This document shows positions 1 to 11,469 of a stretch of DNA of 64,000 nucleotides, piece by piece. Within the stretch, counting starts at the first letter, position 1; the number at the start of each line of letters is the position of its first letter. Source of the stretch: Forficula auricularia (lineage: Eukaryota > Arthropoda > Insecta > Dermaptera > Forficulidae); contig JALMQS010000899.1 of the NCBI GenBank assembly GCA_024734495.1, forward strand, positions 62,001-126,000. Direction: 5' to 3'. The translations under genes and the position numbers were made by a program. A model generated the notes under the pieces. It saw only the letters and a list, made by a program, of their open reading frames with translations. It searched no databases and was not told where the DNA came from.

Positions 1-298
1 TCGAGGAGGCTATGTTTGCGCGATTGTTTAGTAAGGATTGAGCGTTTTGGAAGGTCCTATCGTCAGCGTAACAATGTATTGGATTGGAGGGCAGATTTAA
101 AAGGTCATTAATATAGATAATAAAGATCGTGGGAGAAATGACTGAGCCCTGAGGAACTCCAGCATTAGTATTAAAGGACGAGGATGATATTCCGTCAACT
201 TCGACTTTAATAGAGCGGTTTGAGAGAAAGCTCTCAAGCAACTTGCAGAGGCTCGGGGGGGGGGGGAGGCCTAATGCAGGTAATTTGGCAACAAGATT
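1..298 (-). mobile_element. Jockey-like LINE (family B) reverse transcriptase fragment
   Basis: The minus strand encodes the palm of a reverse transcriptase, with GVPQGSVISP followed by CYADD, in one open frame from about 255 down to base 1. It then runs off the window. It aligns with the longer family B copy at 21.3-24.4 kb, where the same block reads GVPQGSVISPTLF and CYADDS. The region from 255 to 298 continues the homology but is shifted by an expanded G run near 257-267. No ORF start or 3' tail is present, so this is an internal fragment cut at the window edge. Confidence 0.85.
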
Positions 299-1514
299 TT
301 GCATTTCTAGCCTTGCAGTGGCCCACAGATTATGTGTATATATGTATAGGTATATAAATAAATACATAAATATATATGGGTCATATCATGTCAAGTCAAC
401 GCCGTTTTGTCCGTGACGTTCTTCGATTTTTTAATTTACTTATATGTTATTATATATTATGTAGAAAGAGAGAAGTATCCCGGTAAATTTTTTAGCTTTC
501 TATCTTAACCCATAACAAAATTTCGATTTTTGAAAAAAATAGATCAAAGTATTATTAAGATATTTATAACGAGACAAGAATAAAGATATTCTAACTTCAT
601 AGGGGGTCATTTTTTCCCTTTTTTAATTTACTACATTAGTAGTCTCAATCAATTTATTAACCACCATGCAAACAATCATTTTATTCGAATATATAGGTAC
701 ATGAGTAATTCCATTATAAACTTAGTATATAAATATGAAGAACTCAATTAGCGAATTATAGTCCAAGTATATTATAATATACATTTAATAGGTAGGTAAC
801 CCTGTATATTATCCCCTTCTTCATGCGATCTTTTTGTTTGTTTAGGATCAAAATTGCTTCTAAAAAGTACAAAATTTTCCTCGGGGGGGGGGGGTACATG
901 ACCCCCCCCCCAAATGAAATTCTGGTACCACCCATGGTATAAGTGTAATATTTCTTTAGAATGTAAGCGTATTTCTTGTAAATAAACATTAATTAATTAA
1001 TTGAATTTCCTACTAAAATAAAAATATTGTTATATTCTTGCCCCTCCCCCCCCTTAAAAAAATTCCTGGATCCGCCCTTGATTTTTTAGCCACTTTTGTT
1101 TCATCAGAGTCATGAAGTGAGACTGAGATGAAACATAAAACCAATAATTTATCCTAGCCAGTAACAGACTAGGTCACTAGGTTATACAAATTTGTGAAGT
1201 CAGTTTTAGAAAATTCGCCAAAAATTGAGCTGTTGATGAATTTGTATGTAGTATCATTAAACAAAATTCATTTTCATATATATATATATATATATATAAG
1301 TGTACATTTATTAGCACTATGCAGAGGACATTTTCTTTGGGTTGGTTCTTATAAATCATTGCTATTCTCAATAACATTATTTTTAACTTTAAAAAATAGC
1401 TTCTATCAAAAGAGAAGTTTCGGCTGAAACCACCTAGAATGCACATTGTTAATGATTTTCAGAGGTTTTTATTACTAGTTCTAAACACTTTTTCAAGTTG
1501 ATGGTGAAGTCTAC
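299..1514. other. AT-rich intergenic DNA with repeat scraps
   Basis: No coding potential is convincing. It begins with a piece of a unit found in repeat families X and Y (GCATTTCTAGCC then CCACAGATTATG). Opposed G and C runs lie at about 884-910, and a C run followed by CTGGATCCGCCC at 1040-1078 resembles hAT-type ends. A TA microsatellite covers 1276-1298. Short open frames here are shadows without protein-like composition. Confidence 0.6.
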
Positions 1515-1955
1515 TCTCTGCAATCGAATGCAAGAAGGGGCGCACCAGTAAAGATGCAGCCCCTATGGATCTCGAAAGACCCTTGCATTACCGAAGAGAA
1601 GTGAAAGTTGACTAAGTGAGAGGGTGGAGATACACTCGGGTTTTTAAGGTTTGAAGATTATAAGTGCTGGGGAAGATGGAGGCTGGGAGAGAGTTCCAGT
1701 TCCTTGAAGTCATGGGGATACGTATTGGCGAATGAAGTGGTCCGGCACTTTTCTAATTTGACCGCGAAAGAGTGTTGGGAGTCGGCAAAACGCGTGCTAC
1801 CCTCAAAGCATGCTTTGGGGAATTACTGATTTCATCTCATCAGAACACCTGCCTTGATAGTATCTAAAGAAAAGGGAAAGTGCAGAAACATTTCTTCGAT
1901 GAGCTAGCGAGTCGAGGGAGTCGGTGAGGGTAGCATTGTCAATTTGATGATAGGT
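1515..1955 (-). mobile_element. Jockey-like LINE (family A), 3' end fragment
   Basis: On the minus strand this is the C-terminal coding end plus 3' untranslated tail of family A. It shares the tail CAATCGAATGCAAGAAGG (plus-strand sense) and the following block with copies at 7.6, 44.2, 45.7 and 46.4 kb. The poly(A) expected at its 3' end is missing, and small indels break the frame. It is a 5'-truncated, decayed copy. Confidence 0.85.
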
Positions 1956-2210
1956 GTCTCACATTCTTTCGTAACATTTTAAAAAGAAGGCAGAAACAGA
2001 CCTCTCTTGATCGTTACCTTATGAAGGTCTCACGCAGTGAAAGTCAGGAAAGTGAGGCCAAAAAGGCCTTACGTTAAAGTGATGATTAATAAACATTGTG
2101 TGTTATTAATATATTAATAAACAAATTATTAAACATTATGTGTATTATTACTCGTTTATCTATATACAAATTGTGTATATTATGTGTAATTTAACTGTGT
2201 TTTGGGTTAG

Positions 2211-2211
<1 letters not shown>

Positions 2212-2244
<33 letters not shown>
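2212..2244. repeat. (TTGA)n tail of the adjoining LINE
   Basis: About eight copies of TTGA/TGAT abut the 3' end of the minus-strand LINE that follows. In the element's own sense this is an (ATCA)n tail. Short tandem tails in place of poly(A) are usual in several CR1/L2-group LINEs. Confidence 0.8.
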
Positions 2245-2434
2245 CTTTATTATTAGCCTTCTCGGCTATTTTTTTTTTACATTTATAGTTTACATTTATA
2301 TTTTACATATAGTTTGACATATTAATTTACAATTTTAGGTACAAATAATATAATTCTTCACATTAACAGTTTCAATATAATAGGACATATTAATGAAAAA
2401 TATGATGTATAGCTACAATAGCTAATAAAGATTA

Positions 2435-5222
2435 TTATCTTTGTAAAATGTATTCTTTTAATTTTCGTTTAAATATTATAAGACTGTCACATTGTTTTAA
2501 CTCTGTTGGAATGTCATTATACATTTTTATGCCTTCATAAAATAAACTTTTTTGCGCACTTTTCGTTCTTCGAAATTGTATCATAATATTGTCTGCTTGC
2601 CTCGTTCGACCCTCCACTAATACTATTTTATTTCCTAATTCTATGGGCAGCATTCCCTTTATAATTTTAAAAATAAAAATACAAACATTATAGTACAACC
2701 TTTGCCTTATAGACATAAATTGCAATACTTGTAGCATTTCTTCCACCCTAGTATACCTATTACACTGTATTATTACTCTCATAGCTCGATTTTGCATTAT
2801 CTGCAGCTTCGACAGCTGAGTCTCTCCCATTCCCACTAACAACGTCGCACAATATTCAAAATGTGGCGCTATAATTGATTTATAGACTATACATCTAGTA
2901 TAGTCAGATATGCTATTTCCTATTCTGTTTAAGAAACTAATTTTTTTCCCTATTTTCTTTAGCATGTAGTCGCAGTGATCATCAAATTTAAGTTCACTAT
3001 CGATAATAACACCTAGATACTTTATCTTTTCCACGCGTTCTATTTCTGTGCCATCTAAACCTTTTAGTATTGTGTTTTTCCTCAGTTCTTTTCGCACACT
3101 TTTAATTAACATATATTTCGTCTTGGTAGCATTCATTTTCAGTCCATTATTATTCATCCACTTTTCAATAATGTGTAATACTTCATTCAGTCTCGTCTCA
3201 ATCTCAGCACTGCCACCCCCTTCACATATATAATTGTGTCATCTGCAAACATTTTTATCGTGCATTCCTTTGGGCAAATCTGAATTATATCATTTATATA
3301 CAACGAGAACAACAGTGGGCCCAATACAGATCCCTGTGGGACCCCGTACTCTGTTATAATAGATTTAGAGCATTGGTTATTAAATTTAACTTTTTGCGTT
3401 CTATTATTTAGATATGACTTTAACCATTTTAATACCATTCCTCTCATTCCATATTGATATAATTTATCTAATAATATTTCCCTATCTACTGTCTCAAATG
3501 CTCGTTTCAAGTCCAGAAATATGACTCCTATTATTTCTCCTTCACTTATTGTGAGTTTCCAATCATCAATAACAGTTTGTATTGCCGTTTCACAAGAGTG
3601 ATTTTTTCTAAATCCCGATTGGTGTTCCGTTATTATTTTGTTGTTTTCTATATAGATTTCTATTTGGTTTTTTACCACCAATTCCAATACTTTTTCATAA
3701 ATCGGCAATACATTTATTGGCCTATATTCACTTGCTTTGTTTGGTTTTGCTATTTTAGGAATTGGTATAATTGTTGATGTTTTCCATCCCTCAGGGCATA
3801 TGCCCCTACTTAACGAATCATTTATTATACCCATTAATTCTCTCTTTATAACTAGGACGCTTGCTTTCATTAAGTCACTACTTATTCCTTCATCGGTTCC
3901 TTTCTTGTGTGGCAAGTTCATAATGATTCGTTCAACTTGGTGTACATCAACCAATTCAAAATTTTCTATCATTCCCTTGTTTTCTATAGTATAAATAGTT
4001 TTTTGACTGTTGCTTTCTCTATTTATTGTCTTAGTTATATCCTTAATACTCTTTGTATAATATAAATTAAATTTATCTGCTAACTCACATTCCTCTGTAT
4101 TATTTAATATTTCAAAATCGACATTATGTATCTTCCTTGTCCCCGTATCTTCTCCTTTTATTATTTCTTTTAGAGTTTTCCACATCATTCTCGGATCATT
4201 TTTATTCTTGTCTATCATATCTTCATAATATTCTTTCCTTTTCCTTCTAATCAATTTGACTACCATATTTCTTTCAAATTTAAATTGAAGCCAAGCTTGT
4301 TCGGTATTCGTATTTAGCGCCGTAGTATATGATTCATCTCTTTTCTTCGTAGCTATTCTTATCTCCTCCGAGTACCATTTCTTCCCTTCCCATATTTTTG
4401 GTATCCTAAATTTTTTCTTAGGTGCAGTCGTGTCTAATGCACTCACTATACTCTGAACAAATTTCTCAGCTCTTAAGTTTAATTCTAGCTCGTCGTTATG
4501 TTCGAGACTTGTTTCCACTGTACTGAGGAATTCCCCTATGTGAAATTTACTATAATCTCTACTGGTAATTTCTCTATATTTTTCATATTTTTTGTTTATA
4601 ACAAATTCAACGCTTATACATGAATGATCTGTTATCTTTGGTTCATCATGTACCCTACAATTTATATTAATATTAGCGAAAACTACATCTATCAATGTTT
4701 TACTATCTTTCGTAACTCTCGTTGGTTTATCAACATATTGTTTCATACCCAAACATAGCATTTCTGTTTTTAATTTTTTCGTATAAAATGAGTCTGTCAA
4801 TAAGTTTATATTAACGTCCCCCATCACTATACATTTTTTTTTACTATCAGAGTGTTCACTATATTCTCTAAAAAACGTATAAAATCACCATCTGATGCAC
4901 TCGGCGAGTGGTATACAACCGCGATCACTCCTTTATACATATTACTTTTTACTTCCACCGCAATACACCAACAGTTAGATATTATTTTTTCTTTTAATAT
5001 TACTTGATATATTATGTCGTTTCTTACATATAACATGACTCCCCCTGTGTTCCTGTTTTCCGCATCACATCTAGCGACACTATAACCCGGCACATTCACT
5101 TCACTATCTTCAATGTCCTCTATCAATCTTGTCTCCGAAAGCGCCAAGAACGCCGGCTTCATCTTCTTCATAATCTGGTGTTGAATTTCATCTTTATGCG
5201 CCATCAGACTTTGAGCATTCAT
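2435..5222 (-). pseudogene. LINE ORF2: endonuclease-reverse transcriptase, two frameshifts
   Basis: The first part (5222-4827) is the N-terminal half of an AP-type endonuclease (NAQSL, ALSETRL, VVYHSPSASD). The second (4827-3187) continues it (GDVNINLL, then TDHSCISVEF near the catalytic histidine) and adds the reverse transcriptase with GVPQGSVLGPLLF and FADDT. The third (3157-2435) is the thumb and C-terminal region (KYLGVIID, APHFEYCATLL). Both shifts lie in homopolymers, an A run near 4836-4846 and a G run near 3217-3223 as read on the minus strand, so they could be assembly errors. The ATG at 5222 falls inside the first beta strand of the endonuclease, which suggests translation starts farther upstream. 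Confidence 0.85.
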
Positions 5223-5249
5223 GTATATAATTGATTCCCTCTGTTGTTG

Positions 5250-6557
5250 CTATTTTGTAGACTCCCATCCTGTTCTCTTTTTCTCTTCTTCTAACGCTCT
5301 GATATATGTCGGGCATTCCACACTCACAGCCTCATGTTCATCATTCAGGTTCAAGTTGTATGCTCTGTTTTTGTGTAGGCAATTCACACACCTCTTTGTT
5401 GTTGTCGTACAATCATTTGCTTTGTGATTACCCGCACATTTGTAGCATGTCTCTTCCCTTAAACAATTTTTGGCAATATGAAAATATCCCCAGCATTTGT
5501 AGCACCTTTTAACACTGAAGTAATCAAATACACGACATTTTTTCCATCCCATGCTTACCTTTTCTTTTCTTATTATTTGTTCATGCGTCGTTTCATCTAC
5601 CTCGAGTATTAATGAGCCTTCTTTTCTTCTTTCTCCTTCTACTGTTCGCGTCCTCCCGTTGAACTTCTCCTTAACAATTTTTTTCACTATTCTTATATGA
5701 AATCCTTTTTCTTTTTCATTGATTTCATTCTGTTTTAGAATCGTATCTACCAGGTTTTCATCTTTCAGGTTCATTTCTTCTTCACTTACATTTATAATTT
5801 TTATTTTTGGTCTTCTCTTCTTTGGTTCCGTGATGTCGAATTCATTGCCTAGCTTCTCTTGTACTGTGTCTTTCAGTTTTTTTATTTCATTGTCATTTTC
5901 GCAGCCCAGAATGATCGATCCTTTGCTTCCTTTTTTGATTTTTGTTATCCCTATCGCTAGGTTTTTTATGTCCACTTTTTCTTTAATCAATTTCTTAGTC
6001 GTTTCACTCTCTTGTTCTGTCCTCGGTTTGACGATCAAAATACTTTCATTATTGCTACCTTTCGCTGTTTCACTGTAACTTTTCACTTGACTTTCTATGA
6101 TTTCCGTGGTTTTCACATTTATAATTTTCTTCATAGTATCTTCTAATTCCTGTTTGAAGGCTTGTAGTTCTTCGTGAATTATTTGTTTGATCATCGTCTT
6201 TATTTCACTCTTGCATGTTACTTCATCTCGCACTTCCTTCAATGTTTCCACCAGCCAGTCTATTTTCGTGTCCATATTTTGTTTGTCGGTACTTCTCGGC
6301 ACGTTTGTTGCTGTCCCTACGGCTCCAGTTAATCCTTTATTGTTGTCCGATTTCTTCGTCTCCGTTTTATTCTTCTCATTAGTAATTTCTTTGAATGGGC
6401 CTTTACATGGTATCATTTCGTTATCCTTATTGATCTTGTGCTTAGTCATACAACCAGGATGATAAAAGGAATTCGCACACTTTTCGCATTCTAATCCACT
6501 GGTCTTCACTTCCTTCTTGCATGCCACGCAGACATAATTTTTACGTTCTGCACTCAT
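5250..6557 (-). CDS. LINE ORF1 protein: PHD-like finger plus CCHC zinc knuckles
   Basis: This 435-codon frame starts MSAERKNYVCVACKK. Residues about 8-45 hold paired cysteines and a histidine (CVAC, CEKC, FYHPGC) resembling a PHD-type finger. The middle (about 60-160) is rich in K and E and may be a coiled coil. Residues about 350-415 contain zinc knuckles (CYKCWGYFHIAKNC and CYKCAGNHKANDC) and a third cysteine pair, CVNC. ORF1 proteins with knuckles bind the element RNA in the ribonucleoprotein; that role is inferred from the family. The frame is uninterrupted and ends at a UAG (5252-5250). ORF2 continues in the same frame after that stop, with its first ATG nine codons on. Confidence 0.85.
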   Translation of the reverse strand: MSAERKNYVCVACKKEVKTSGLECEKCANSFYHPGCMTKHKINKDNEMIPCKGPFKEITNEKNKTETKKSDNNKGLTGAVGTATNVPRSTDKQNMDTKIDWLVETLKEVRDEVTCKSEIKTMIKQIIHEELQAFKQELEDTMKKIINVKTTEIIESQVKSYSETAKGSNNESILIVKPRTEQESETTKKLIKEKVDIKNLAIGITKIKKGSKGSIILGCENDNEIKKLKDTVQEKLGNEFDITEPKKRRPKIKIINVSEEEMNLKDENLVDTILKQNEINEKEKGFHIRIVKKIVKEKFNGRTRTVEGERRKEGSLILEVDETTHEQIIRKEKVSMGWKKCRVFDYFSVKRCYKCWGYFHIAKNCLREETCYKCAGNHKANDCTTTTKRCVNCLHKNRAYNLNLNDEHEAVSVECPTYIRALEEEKKRTGWESTK

Positions 6558-6884
6558 TTCGTATTTGCCGCGCCCAATTAGTTACCTTGGTCGCCGTTTC
6601 TGTCAGCGCCAGCACTATGGCACTTTGCACAAGTTCGGCTATGCGGCAGTTTACTGAACTAGGTTGCTATTGAATGCTTAGACAATGCGCCAACTTAGTG
6701 TAGATTATAGGTTATGTTACTCACATTTTTGTTGAAATTTCCAGTTAAAAATTTATAATTAACAATAATTATAAAAAATTTTGTATTATAATACTTATCA
6801 AATCAAGTTAGACTTTTGAGACAAATTTTTTGGAGTCTCTTCGATCTTGAATCTACTTCTTTATAGGTAAATATCACTTCGATG

Positions 6885-7035
6885 TTGACAGCACGGCGGA
6901 ACAGTTTCATATCGCTAGAACGCATTAATATATATTACATTATTTTAAATGGGAAAAATTGCTTTGAGATACGATTTTTTTGACATACGACGATGATCAC
7001 AGAACGAATTAAATTCTTATCTCAAGGTACCACTG
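6885..7035 (-). mobile_element. Solo end of a pogo/Tigger-type DNA transposon
   Basis: Read on the minus strand from 7035 the sequence starts CAGTGGTACCTTGAGATAAG and continues with TTTAATTCGTTC and, later, CAATTTTTCCCAT. This is the layout seen at ends of many pogo/Tigger-family elements. It is followed on the outer side by TA, the target used by that superfamily. No partner terminus or transposase is visible. The CR1/L2-like LINE lies just inside, so the rest may have been lost. Confidence 0.6.
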
Positions 7036-7383
7036 TATATAGATTTATTTTTGAACTAAATTCTAATCAAATTTTTCTTATATCTTTAAGCTAGATTTTC
7101 ATTGATGCAATTCCAGCAATTATAAATCCTCTCATACTAAAAACAGTTTAATATTTTATGAATGGTATACTATTTGAGATCTTTATAATTTATTTCACCA
7201 AAATAAAATAAAAATATATTATTTGCATTACTTAAACTTTTATTAATAGAAAAAAAAAACTTACAAAAAATTTTCAACTAATATATACATATAAAAAAAA
7301 TATTAATATTTTTAGAATATTATAGTTATTGTAACTCATCAGATAGCGATTCGTCATTTTCGGAAAGTCCTTTCAAATAAGAA

Positions 7384-7448
7384 TCACTTGCATTTAATTC
7401 GTTTAAATGGATTTGATGGTTCGCTGAAGTCGTCTAGGTTGCAAGCCT
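7384..7448 (-). CDS. Candidate terminal exon of an unknown gene
   Basis: On the minus strand a good acceptor (TTTTATGTTTCAG) precedes 7448. The frame after it reads ACNLDDFSEPSNPFKRIKCK and stops at 7384. A poly(A) signal (AATAAA) lies about 150 bases farther on, near 7232. A different frame in the same segment gives an acidic stretch ending SENDESLSDELQ at about 7330, so a one-base indel is possible. No family was recognised and no upstream exon was found. Support is only splice-site quality and composition. Confidence 0.3.
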
Positions 7449-7583
7449 CTGAAACATAAAATGAAATTATTACAGATAAGAAAAACAGAATTAAATAGAG
7501 CAAAAAAAATTGTTCACTACATAGGGATCGAGTCATGTTGCTTAATATTTAGATTAAATATCCTGGACAGAAGAATGATTCTG

Positions 7584-8262
7584 TTTTTTTTTTTTTTTTT
7601 TTTTTAATGCAATCGAATGCAAGAAGGGGCGCACCAGTAAAGATGCAGCCCCTATGGATCTCGAAAGACCCTTGCATTACCGAAGAGAAGGGAAAGTTGA
7701 TTAAGTGAGACGTTGGAGGTATTTATGCACTCGGGTTTTGAAGGTTTGAAGATTATAAGTGCTGGGAAAGATGGAGGCTGGGAGAGAGTTCCAGTTCCTT
7801 GAAGTCATGGGGATATACGTATTGGCGAATGAAGTGGTCCGGCACTTTTCTAATTTGACCGCGAAAGAGTGTTGGGAGTCGGCAAAACGCGTGCTACACT
7901 GCAAAGCATGCTGTTGGGGGAATTATTGATTTCATCTCATCAGAGCACCTGCCGTGATAGTATCTATAGAAAAGGGAAAGTGCAGAAACATTTCTTCGAT
8001 GAGCTAGCGAGTCGACGGAAGTCGGTGAGGGTAGAATTGTCAATTAGCCTCACGGCTCGTTTCTGAATTGCATCCAGGGTAGCAAGAGAATATTTAGAGG
8101 CTCCCTCTCCATAGATGAGAGCCGTATTCGAGACAGGGGCGGATTTGGGCCTTATAGATGGTGAGAAGAAGTAGGGGCGTGAAAAATAGCTTGGACCTGA
8201 ATAAGTGGCCAATTTTCCTTGCTGCAGATTTCGCCACAGAGGAGATGTGTTCATCCATTCGT
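7584..8262 (-). mobile_element. Jockey-like LINE (family A), 5'-truncated copy with poly(A)
   Basis: The plus strand begins with a run of about 22 T (the poly(A) tail), then the family A tail, then antisense of the C-terminal coding region. Minus-strand frames read LEKCRTTSFANTYIPMTSRN (about 7870-7800) and SLATLDAIQKRAVRLIDNS (about 8090-8030). The copy stops at about 8262 in the region matching WNEHISS of longer copies. Indels break the frame. The intact poly(A) suggests a relatively recent insertion. Confidence 0.9.
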
Positions 8263-8435
8263 GCTTTCAAATGAGTTTATCTCTTTAAAAATGTGCAAAC
8301 TAGGTGTTTTCAGCCTAAACTTCTCTTTGGATAAACCTTAACCTACAAAGTATCAAATCTTTAATCTTAAATCATAGCTATGTGAAGTTAAAAAATAGGA
8401 TTTATTGAATAGTAATGGAAAAAATTAATATTTTA

Positions 8436-8642
8436 TTATACCATTTTCAAAAACCTCTTTATTTCTGCAACTTGACTTTCTTCCTCTCTAAGATAGTTTT
8501 TAAATAATATCATTTCGAACATTCTCATGGAGATGAAGCAATCGGCCAGGTCTATCGTCTTTTCCTTCTTGAATGTTGATAATAAAATCTTCTTGAAGAT
8601 ATCAGAAATGTTTGCTCTTCTTCTCTTTAAGTCTTCAAGCAA
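8436..8642 (-). CDS. Unassigned coding-like ORF, possible terminal exon
   Basis: An open frame of 68 codons on the minus strand reads LLEDLKRRRANISDIFKKI and continues in a helical, lysine- and glutamate-rich style to KRFLKMV. Its composition is more protein-like than the AT-rich surroundings. The stop is followed almost at once by AATAAA. There is no ATG in frame at its start (first codon TTG), and a stop lies just upstream, so it would need an upstream exon or is a decayed gene. I do not recognise the family. Confidence 0.25.
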   Translation of the reverse strand: MLEDLKRRRANISDIFKKILLSTFKKEKTIDLADCFISMRMFEMILFKNYLREEESQVAEIKRFLKMV

Positions 8643-9255
8643 TACCGGATTTCATTTGATTTCACTGAAGTATATTATAATTAGAGACCGGATTTTTATG
8701 CAAGTAAAAACTGCGAAAATATTCCATAAAATATGCATCTAAAAATACTGAAATATGGAAGTAATATGCAGAATAAGTTAAAATATGCAAATATATGCAG
8801 CAAAAGATGGGAAAATAATTTTTTTTATGCACTAAAAAATTAAAATTGAAGACAAAAAGACAATATATTTGGAGAGGTGATATGAAAGGAATAAAATGAT
8901 AAAGTAAGCTAGTGTCAAATATCTACTTTTATTGCGTAAAATATTACAAAATTCTCATTTCATTTCATATATTAGAAAATCTTTAAACTTAAAGAAATAT
9001 TAGATGCACTTGAATAAAATCAACATAATAAATATAATAATATTTCAAAAATGTGATCGAAAAAATACTGGGGGGGGGGGGGGTGTGGGTATTTTTATTT
9101 CACAAACACGATTATATTGCTTTTATTTTTTTATGTGTTCATATACTCAACAAAAATTATTTTGCTATCATGTGTGAATAACATGTTATTATATAACATA
9201 TAATATTTTTTATTAAAAGATAAACATATTTTTATTTAGTGATAGGTCAATAAAC
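8643..9255. other. AT-rich spacer with ATGCA-rich stretch and G run
   Basis: No gene is seen. Bases 8690-8800 are rich in repeated ATGCA/TATGCA words, also found near 56970-57060. A run of about 12 G is at 9071-9082. Confidence 0.5.
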
Positions 9256-9985
9256 TATTTTTACTTTACCTTACATGGTATGGTCAAACATTGTAATCGT
9301 GCTTGAAAAAATGTTTTTTTTTTGCTTATTTTTTTCGAAATATCTCTAAAACGGCTGAAACTATTTTGATAAAAAAAAATTCGGCAAAACCATGGCATTT
9401 CGGTATACAAAAAAGCTCTAACAAGTGAACATCGAAAAAATTATATATTTTGAGATATTAACTGTTTTGTCAAAATGTCTGTCAGTCTGTTAGTCTGTGA
9501 GCTACCAAATTTGTGAACGAGCTAGCTCAAAAACTAGTGCTAATATCAAAACTAAATTTCACAACTAGTTTTGGTGCATTGAGATTAAGAGCTGATTAAA
9601 TTTTAGTGCATATCGACCCAAAATTAAGGGGGAGAGAAGGGGGGTGTTAAAATTTAAAATTATAATATTTTAAAATTAAAAAAAAAAAAAAAAAACAGAA
9701 AATGAAATATGCTATAAAATAAGCCTATAATAACTAACATATTTTTTCTGGCGCCATAATTAGGGGGTCAAAAAATAAAAATATAGGCCATTTGAACAAA
9801 CTCAACCAAATTTTGTATACATTATCAGTGGGCTACCTGAAGACTAAAAATGCAAAAACTAACCTCCCAAAATGGGGAGGGGGGTTGTAGGGTCAAAAAA
9901 TTAAAATCTAGTCCCTTGTACCAAACTCAACCAGAAGTGTATGGTAAGGTCAACTGGATGGTCACATCAGAACATGTCAATTTAT
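9256..9985 (+). repeat. RepX repeat, near full-length copy
   Basis: RepX is a family defined here by comparison within the window. It starts with ACTTTACC and an imperfect palindrome around CATGGTATGG, then TTGTAATCGTGC, a GAGCTAGCTC block, GCATATCGACCC and one or more units containing TTTTGTATACAT. It ends near TATGGTAAGGTCAACTGGATG and CACATCAGAAC. No protein is encoded. Other copies are at 15.7, 42.4, 46.3, 47.4 and 54.2 kb. Confidence 0.75.
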
Positions 9986-10265
9986 TTTTTCTTATTTTTT
10001 CTTCAATGGGTCTCGCAGATAACCAATAGTTTACTATATTTAACAGCTCCCTCCCATTTTAATTCTACTTTTTCACTTTGAATTATTGTATCAATAATGG
10101 CGTGACTGCATGGGCATTAGGGTGAAACTTTTTTTGGTATTTTCGAATTTTTGATGATGGCTAAGGCTCATATGGATCGAAATGAATAAAAAAAATATTT
10201 CCCAAGTTTCAAGTTTCTTTCTCAATTCTAACCTTTGCAGAACAACGATGCTAGTTTCCCATCTA
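9986..10265. other. Spacer without recognised features
   Basis: Moderately AT-rich sequence. The short minus-strand open frame here has no recognisable domain. Confidence 0.4.
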
Positions 10266-10910
10266 AATAACATGGGGTGTTTGGCATTGAACGATCAATT
10301 TTTTATTCTGGCCAATGTAGTGGCTCAAAAAATTTGAAACTTTCTATACTTTATGGTTTTAATAATAGCTATCCTGCGGAATTTTTACAGATTTTTTGCA
10401 TTTATAATTTTGAAGTCTATAACTTATTACCGAGACTCTCTGTGGAATTACAGTTGCAGATGGTCGTTCTTAGAAAAACCAGATCTAAACCCAGCTTGTT
10501 CTACTCTTTGGTTGAAGCCACTGCTTAGGGGTTTTCAAGTATCAGTTTTATGAATATGTTTCCTATGTTTGTAGGGTCAGTGGCGGTAATTATTAATACC
10601 TTTTAGGGTCCTCTTTTTTATACATAATTATTATGTTTAATGTTCGCCATTGTTTTGGTATTATTTTAATTTTTAATATATTATAACATGGATTTTTTTT
10701 TATACACCTATTCGACGTGAATCTGTGACGACTGGCTAAATGGGCATCAAGTTCCCGAGGCCAAGGGGAAGAAAAAAAAAACATGGATTTTTTGGCATTG
10801 AACGATCAATTTTTTATTCCGGTCAAAGTAATGGTTCAAAAAATTTGAAACTCTGTAGATTTTATGCTTATAATAGTACCTATCCCTCAGAATCTTTATA
10901 GATTTTTAGT
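10266..10910. repeat. Pair of diverged direct repeats of about 130 bp
   Basis: The segment at about 10266-10400 recurs at about 10785-10910. Both contain TTTGGCATTGAACGATCAAT, then TTTTTTATTC and AAAAAATTTGAAACT. The 380 bp between them shows no gene. The open frames here cross repeat borders and look spurious. Confidence 0.65.
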
Positions 10911-11469
10911 AGAACCTTTTCCTTTATATTTTAGATACGAACCCTCGTTTTTCTAGTCCCTTGGCTGTATTTCAGAGACGAAAAGTGTCAAGTGCCACCC
11001 TCTCCGTCGCTGTACCTGATAATATGATAATATAAAATTTCAGATTTCAGTCGTGCAATAAATAAATCCTTTATCTCCTCTCTTTTTTTTATTTTTATTT
11101 TTTTTATTTGAGAGCACCCATTCCTATTTATCTATACAATGAATCTCTTTCGTGAGCTAAGAATAATGCGCAAATCATTTCCACTTTTATCACCTGAACC
11201 ATTTCTAAAGTAATTATGTGCCAGATGTTTATTCTAACAATTAAAGTAATTAGACAGCGCTAATGTCTACCACGAAATTTGAGAGATTATTAGCCTCCTT
11301 TAGATTATATGATAGAGAAATTAAAAGGAGAACCAAAAAAAGGCTTTTTTTATGTTCGAAATTTTCAAAGATAAACAAAAAAATTTCATTTTCATAATGG
11401 AAGTTTAATTATAGAGATAAATATATCCTAAAAAATCACGAGAGACTTTTATTCACTGAATCCGATAAG

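Larger units (their letters stand above)
2215..6680 (-). mobile_element. Near full-length CR1/L2-like LINE
   Basis: The element runs on the minus strand with a short GC-richer 5' leader (about 6558-6680), ORF1 (6557-5250), ORF2 (5222-2435), a roughly 200 bp 3' UTR and an (ATCA)n tail. ORF2 has AP-endonuclease and reverse transcriptase domains and no RNase H. The RT palm block (FLDLKRAFETVD, GVPQGSVLGPLLF, FADDT) is of the CR1/L2 type. Two single-base shifts break ORF2. The 5' boundary is estimated from the drop in GC, and no convincing target-site duplication was found. It is the most complete LINE in the window. Confidence 0.88.
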
